Source: Candidatus Cloacimonadota bacterium
Lineage (GTDB): Bacteria; Muiribacteriota; UBA6191; JACPRK01
Length of the DNA: 9,763 bases
NCBI GenBank assembly: GCA_021772705.1
Contig: JAJFLN010000232.1
Span: 1-9,763 of the forward strand
Direction: 5' to 3'
The notes under the pieces are model-generated. The model had not been told where the DNA came from and did no database searches. It worked only from the letters and a program-made list of their open reading frames with translations. This document shows positions 7,064-9,763 of this stretch, in pieces (the stretch's first letter is position 1; each line of letters begins with the position of its first letter). The translations under genes and the position numbers were made by a program.

Positions 7064-9550
7064 TCAGATATCCAGGTTCTTCGCCTCCCTGGCGTACTGC
7101 TCGATGAATTCCCGGCGAGGCGCGACCTGGTCGCCCATCAGGATGCTGAAGAGGCTGTCTGCCTCGATGTCATCATCGAGCTTCACCTGCACGAGTTTGC
7201 GGTTCTCACGCATCATCGTCGTCTCCGCAAGCTGCTCGGCGTTCATCTCGCCAAGACCCTTGTAGCGCTGGATGCTGAAACCCTTCTTGCCGTGATTCTC
7301 CAGTCCGTCCAGCAACTCCAGATAAGATCGGGCCTCCCGGGCTTCCTTGCCCTCGATCTGGTAGCTCAGCGGCAGCGGGTGGTCCGCCAGGCCCGTTAGC
7401 TCCCTAACCTGGTACATCCCGGAGAAGCCGAACTCGAGCAGGTCCTCATGATCGATGGTCTCCTGGAGGTTTGCTCCGTCAATGCGACTCTTGACCCTGA
7501 GTTGTATCAAGTCCGTTTCTTCGATTGGCTCGCAGGAAGCAGATATCTGCATTCCCATCCGACCGGCCTCGACTTCCAGTGCCTGAGCATATTCGGCTAG
7601 ACGACTCGCGTCGTCCATGATATCGATGAGCTTCTCCTGCACCTGAATGAATGAATCGGCCAGCAAGCGGAGCAAGGGGCGACGGGAGAGCTTGATATAG
7701 AAGTTCCGGAGCCGGGTCAGGGTCTGGTACATGTCGGCGACCTGGCTCTTAGAGAGCCGGGCCGGGACGGCGACATTGTCGCCGGTGATCTCCAGGTCGA
7801 CCTCGAGATTCCGAGTCAGGAACTCCACCATCTCCGTCTCATCATTGATGTACTTCTCGCTCTTGCCCTTCTTCACCTTGTACAAGGGTGGCTGCGCAAT
7901 GTAGATGTAGCCCTGCTCTACCAGGCTCTTCATGTATCGATAGAAGAACGTCAACAGCAGGGTGCGAATGTGGCTGCCGTCGACATCGGCGTCAGTCATG
8001 ATCACGATCTTGTGATACCGCAGCTTGTTGATGTCGAAGTCCTCGGCGATGCTAGTCCCGAGGGCCATGATGAGTACCTTGATCTCCTCGCTGTTGAGAG
8101 CTCGATCCAGACGGGCCTTCTCCACGTTCAGGATCTTTCCCTTCAGAGGTAAAATCGCCTGATACGTCCGATCCCGGCCCTGCTTCGCCGTGCCGCCGGC
8201 GCTTTCTCCCTCAACCAAGAACAATTCGCAGAGCGCTGGATTCTTCTCCGAGCAGTCGGCGAGCTTTCCCGGCAGTGATGACGAATCGAGAACTCCCTTT
8301 CGACGAGTCAGCTCCCTGGCCTTGCGAGCCGCCTCCCGAGCCTGGGCCGCGACGAGCGCCTTCTCCACGATCTTCGTGATCACGTCCGGGTTCTCTTCGA
8401 AGTAGTAGCTAAGCTGCTCGAAGACCATGGACTCCACCATGCCCCGCACGTCGGAATTACCCAGCTTCGTCTTGGTCTGACCCTCGAACTGGGGCTCGGG
8501 AATCTTCAGGCTGATGACCGCCGTGAGACCCTCCCGGCAATCGTCGCCGCTGAGGCTCAGGTCCTTCTTCAGCTTGAAGAACCCAGAGTTGATCTTGATG
8601 TATTCGTTCACGGACCGAGTCAGGGCGGTCTTGAAACCGACCAGGTGGGTACCACCCTCCTTCGTGTTGATGTTGTTCACGAAGGTGAGCAAGGTCTCGG
8701 AGTAGCCGTCGTTGTACTCCATTGCGAGCTCGATCTCGGAGTTCTCCTTCACCTTCTTGATGTAGATCGGTTCCCGGTGAAGTGACGTCTTGGATCGGTT
8801 CAGATGCTGCACGAACTCGACGATGCCGCCCTTGTAGAGGAAGTCGTGTCGCTTGCCGGTCTTCTCTTCCAGGATGCTAATTTTCAGGTTGCTCATCAGG
8901 AACGCAAGTTCCCGGAGCCGGTTGGAGAGGACATCGAAGTTGAAGGTCGTCTCCGTCAAGATCAGCCCATCGGGCCAGAAACGAACGTGGGTTCCGGTCT
9001 TCTTCGATTCCCCCGTGACGATCAGATCCATCTCGGGAACACCCCGTGCGTAGCTCTGATGATGGACCTGTCCCTCTCGATGAACCCAGACCTGCAATCG
9101 GGTGGACAGGAAGTTCACGACCGAGACACCCACACCGTGAAGTCCGCCCGAGACCTTGTAGGCCTTCTTGTCGAACTTGCCACCAGCATTCAGCTTCACC
9201 ATGATCACTTCCACGGCGGGGCGCTTCTCCTTCGGATGGATGTCCGTCGGAATGCCACGGCCGTTGTCGATCACGCTGCAGGAACCATCAGAGTGGAGGA
9301 TCACCTCCACGGTGGTGCAGTACCCAGCCAGAGCCTCGTCAAGAGAGTTGTCCACCACCTCGTAGACCAGATGGTGCAACCCATCGATGCTCGTGGAGCC
9401 GATGTACATACCTGGCCGTTGCCGTACATGGTCTCGTCCTTCGAGCACCTGGATTTCATCGGCACCGTACTTGGCTGCCGGCGCAGCTATCTCTTCGGCC
9501 ACGTCCACTTCCTTTCCGCTTTCGCTGTTCATGTCAAATTCATCGTTCAT
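7064..9550 (-). CDS. gyrB: DNA gyrase subunit B
   Basis: The ATP-driven subunit of gyrase, 828 residues from the ATG at 9550 (E. coli 804). The GHKL ATPase domain shows E64 and N68 in EVVDNSLDEAL, D95 in DNGRGIP, the GGLHGVGVSVVN ATP lid and the QTK loop at 358-360. The Toprim domain has LVEGESAGG (catalytic E447) and MTDADVDGSH (D520, D522, D524) for Mg2+ binding. Position 449 is Glu where the family normally has Asp. About 575-740 is an insertion like that of E. coli GyrB, followed by the conserved QRYKGLGEMNAEQL tail and MGDQVAPRR. Start choice: a TTG at 9568 would add six residues, but it lacks a good ribosome binding site, while GAAGGA lies 10 bases before the ATG. An ATG at 9532 has none. 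The N-terminus carries an acidic extension of about 25 residues before the first conserved block (QVLEGRDHVRQRPGMYIG). The DciA-like gene ends 43 bases upstream. Confidence 0.99.
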   Translation of the reverse strand: MNDEFDMNSESGKEVDVAEEIAAPAAKYGADEIQVLEGRDHVRQRPGMYIGSTSIDGLHHLVYEVVDNSLDEALAGYCTTVEVILHSDGSCSVIDNGRGIPTDIHPKEKRPAVEVIMVKLNAGGKFDKKAYKVSGGLHGVGVSVVNFLSTRLQVWVHREGQVHHQSYARGVPEMDLIVTGESKKTGTHVRFWPDGLILTETTFNFDVLSNRLRELAFLMSNLKISILEEKTGKRHDFLYKGGIVEFVQHLNRSKTSLHREPIYIKKVKENSEIELAMEYNDGYSETLLTFVNNINTKEGGTHLVGFKTALTRSVNEYIKINSGFFKLKKDLSLSGDDCREGLTAVISLKIPEPQFEGQTKTKLGNSDVRGMVESMVFEQLSYYFEENPDVITKIVEKALVAAQAREAARKARELTRRKGVLDSSSLPGKLADCSEKNPALCELFLVEGESAGGTAKQGRDRTYQAILPLKGKILNVEKARLDRALNSEEIKVLIMALGTSIAEDFDINKLRYHKIVIMTDADVDGSHIRTLLLTFFYRYMKSLVEQGYIYIAQPPLYKVKKGKSEKYINDETEMVEFLTRNLEVDLEITGDNVAVPARLSKSQVADMYQTLTRLRNFYIKLSRRPLLRLLADSFIQVQEKLIDIMDDASRLAEYAQALEVEAGRMGMQISASCEPIEETDLIQLRVKSRIDGANLQETIDHEDLLEFGFSGMYQVRELTGLADHPLPLSYQIEGKEAREARSYLELLDGLENHGKKGFSIQRYKGLGEMNAEQLAETTMMRENRKLVQVKLDDDIEADSLFSILMGDQVAPRREFIEQYAREAKNLDI

Positions 9551-9561
9551 GTGATTCGTGT

Positions 9562-9575
9562 CCTTCAACTGAAGG
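9562..9575 (-). promoter_or_regulatory. Small hairpin enclosing the gyrB ribosome binding site
   Basis: On the transcript strand the sequence CCTTCAGTTGAAGG is a near-perfect inverted repeat. It can fold as a 5-bp stem (CCUUC/GAAGG) with a four-base AGUU loop. The 3' arm is the Shine-Dalgarno sequence of gyrB (GAAGGA), and the alternative TTG start at 9568 overlaps the loop. The structure could reduce initiation on gyrB unless opened by ribosomes finishing the upstream gene. The stem is short, so this is a suggestion only. Confidence 0.35.
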
Positions 9576-9593
9576 TCTTGATCCGAGCCAGAC

Positions 9594-9763
9594 TCATCCC
9601 GCCTGGCGCCTCAGCTCCGCCAGCCTCGCCTTCCGGAAAACCCGGCGAAGCTGATCCCGAAGAGCCTCATCGTCCAGATTCTCCAAGACCTCTTCAATCT
9701 GCTGCTCGTCTTCAGCCGAAAGCTTCATCACCTGAGCTTCCGATCTCGCAGCATCACTGTCGT
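9594..9763 (-). CDS. DciA/DUF721-like protein (partial, C-terminal 55 residues)
   Basis: An open frame enters from the right edge and ends at the TGA at 9594-9596. It was found by reading the minus strand directly. The 55 visible residues are highly charged and helical: LSAEDEQQIEEVLENL, then DDEALRDQLRRVFRKA, then LAELRRQAG. The pattern of an acidic helix, an (I/L)-x-D-x-x-LR-x-x-LRR block and a basic end resembles the C-terminus of many DUF721/DciA proteins, which load or stimulate the replicative helicase DnaB. Position supports this: in many bacteria DUF721 lies between recF and gyrB. The fragment lacks the N-terminal KH-like domain that would settle the call, so another small replication-cluster protein remains possible. 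Its start and any promoter lie beyond the window. It ends 43 bases before the gyrB ATG. Confidence 0.55.
   Translation of the reverse strand, partial: DSDAARSEAQVMKLSAEDEQQIEEVLENLDDEALRDQLRRVFRKARLAELRRQAG

Noticed and set aside
3111..9550. Topoisomerase IV (parC/parE) as an alternative to gyrase
   Set aside because: The A subunit has the GyrA box QHRGGKG and a full six-blade-length C-terminal domain, and the B subunit follows a DciA-like gene, the usual gyrB position.
1..9763. Mobile elements, CRISPR arrays, tRNA or rRNA genes
   Set aside because: No direct repeat-spacer array, terminal inverted repeats, transposase or integrase motifs, or RNA gene hallmarks were seen; coding genes fill nearly every base.

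Overview
The window is one unbroken block of minus-strand genes with almost no intergenic space. Read in the direction of transcription (right to left), it holds: the C-terminal end of a probable DciA/DUF721 replication protein; gyrB; a secreted protein with four short beta-type repeats and an FGE-sulfatase (SUMF1-like) domain; gyrA; a FtsB/DivIC-type division protein; a large lipoprotein made of six Ig-like Big_5 modules; and the N-terminal 198 residues of a secreted S1/P1-type zinc nuclease/phospholipase, cut by the left edge. No plus-strand gene, RNA gene, mobile element or CRISPR array is supported, and no gene-free stretch exceeds about 50 bases.

Organism: a GC-rich bacterium (GC not computed) with a Gram-negative type of envelope. 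The clues are the lipobox lipoprotein, the Sec-type signal peptides on two further proteins, the roughly 165-residue insertion in the GyrB Toprim region (as in E. coli GyrB), and the DciA-gyrB order that usually follows dnaA-dnaN-recF. The phylum cannot be fixed from this window. Myxococcota, Acidobacteriota and related candidate phyla are possible, but that is inference.

Layout: 9594-9763 is the DciA-like tail. 7064-9550 is GyrB, the ATPase subunit, whose ribosome binding site lies in a small hairpin. After a 50-base gap comes the FGE-like protein at 5658-7013. Its stop codon directly abuts the gyrA start (TAA-ATG). gyrA (3111-5657) overlaps the ftsB-like start by one base (TGATG). The ftsB-like gene overlaps the lipoprotein start by four bases (ATGA). 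The S1/P1 gene begins 19 bases after the lipoprotein stop. This spacing argues for one polycistronic transcript with translational coupling, whose promoter probably lies right of the window.

How the genes fit together: GyrA and GyrB form DNA gyrase, and the DciA-like protein would load the replicative helicase, so the right half is a chromosome replication/supercoiling cluster. The FtsB/DivIC protein adds cell division. The secreted FGE-like protein, the Big_5 lipoprotein and the zinc enzyme act outside the cytoplasm and have no obvious link to gyrase. The points most worth a second look are the exported FGE-like protein lodged between the gyrase genes, its repeat architecture and lost catalytic cysteines, the glutamine at the quinolone-critical GyrA position 83, the EGESA Toprim motif in GyrB, and the hairpin over the gyrB ribosome binding site.
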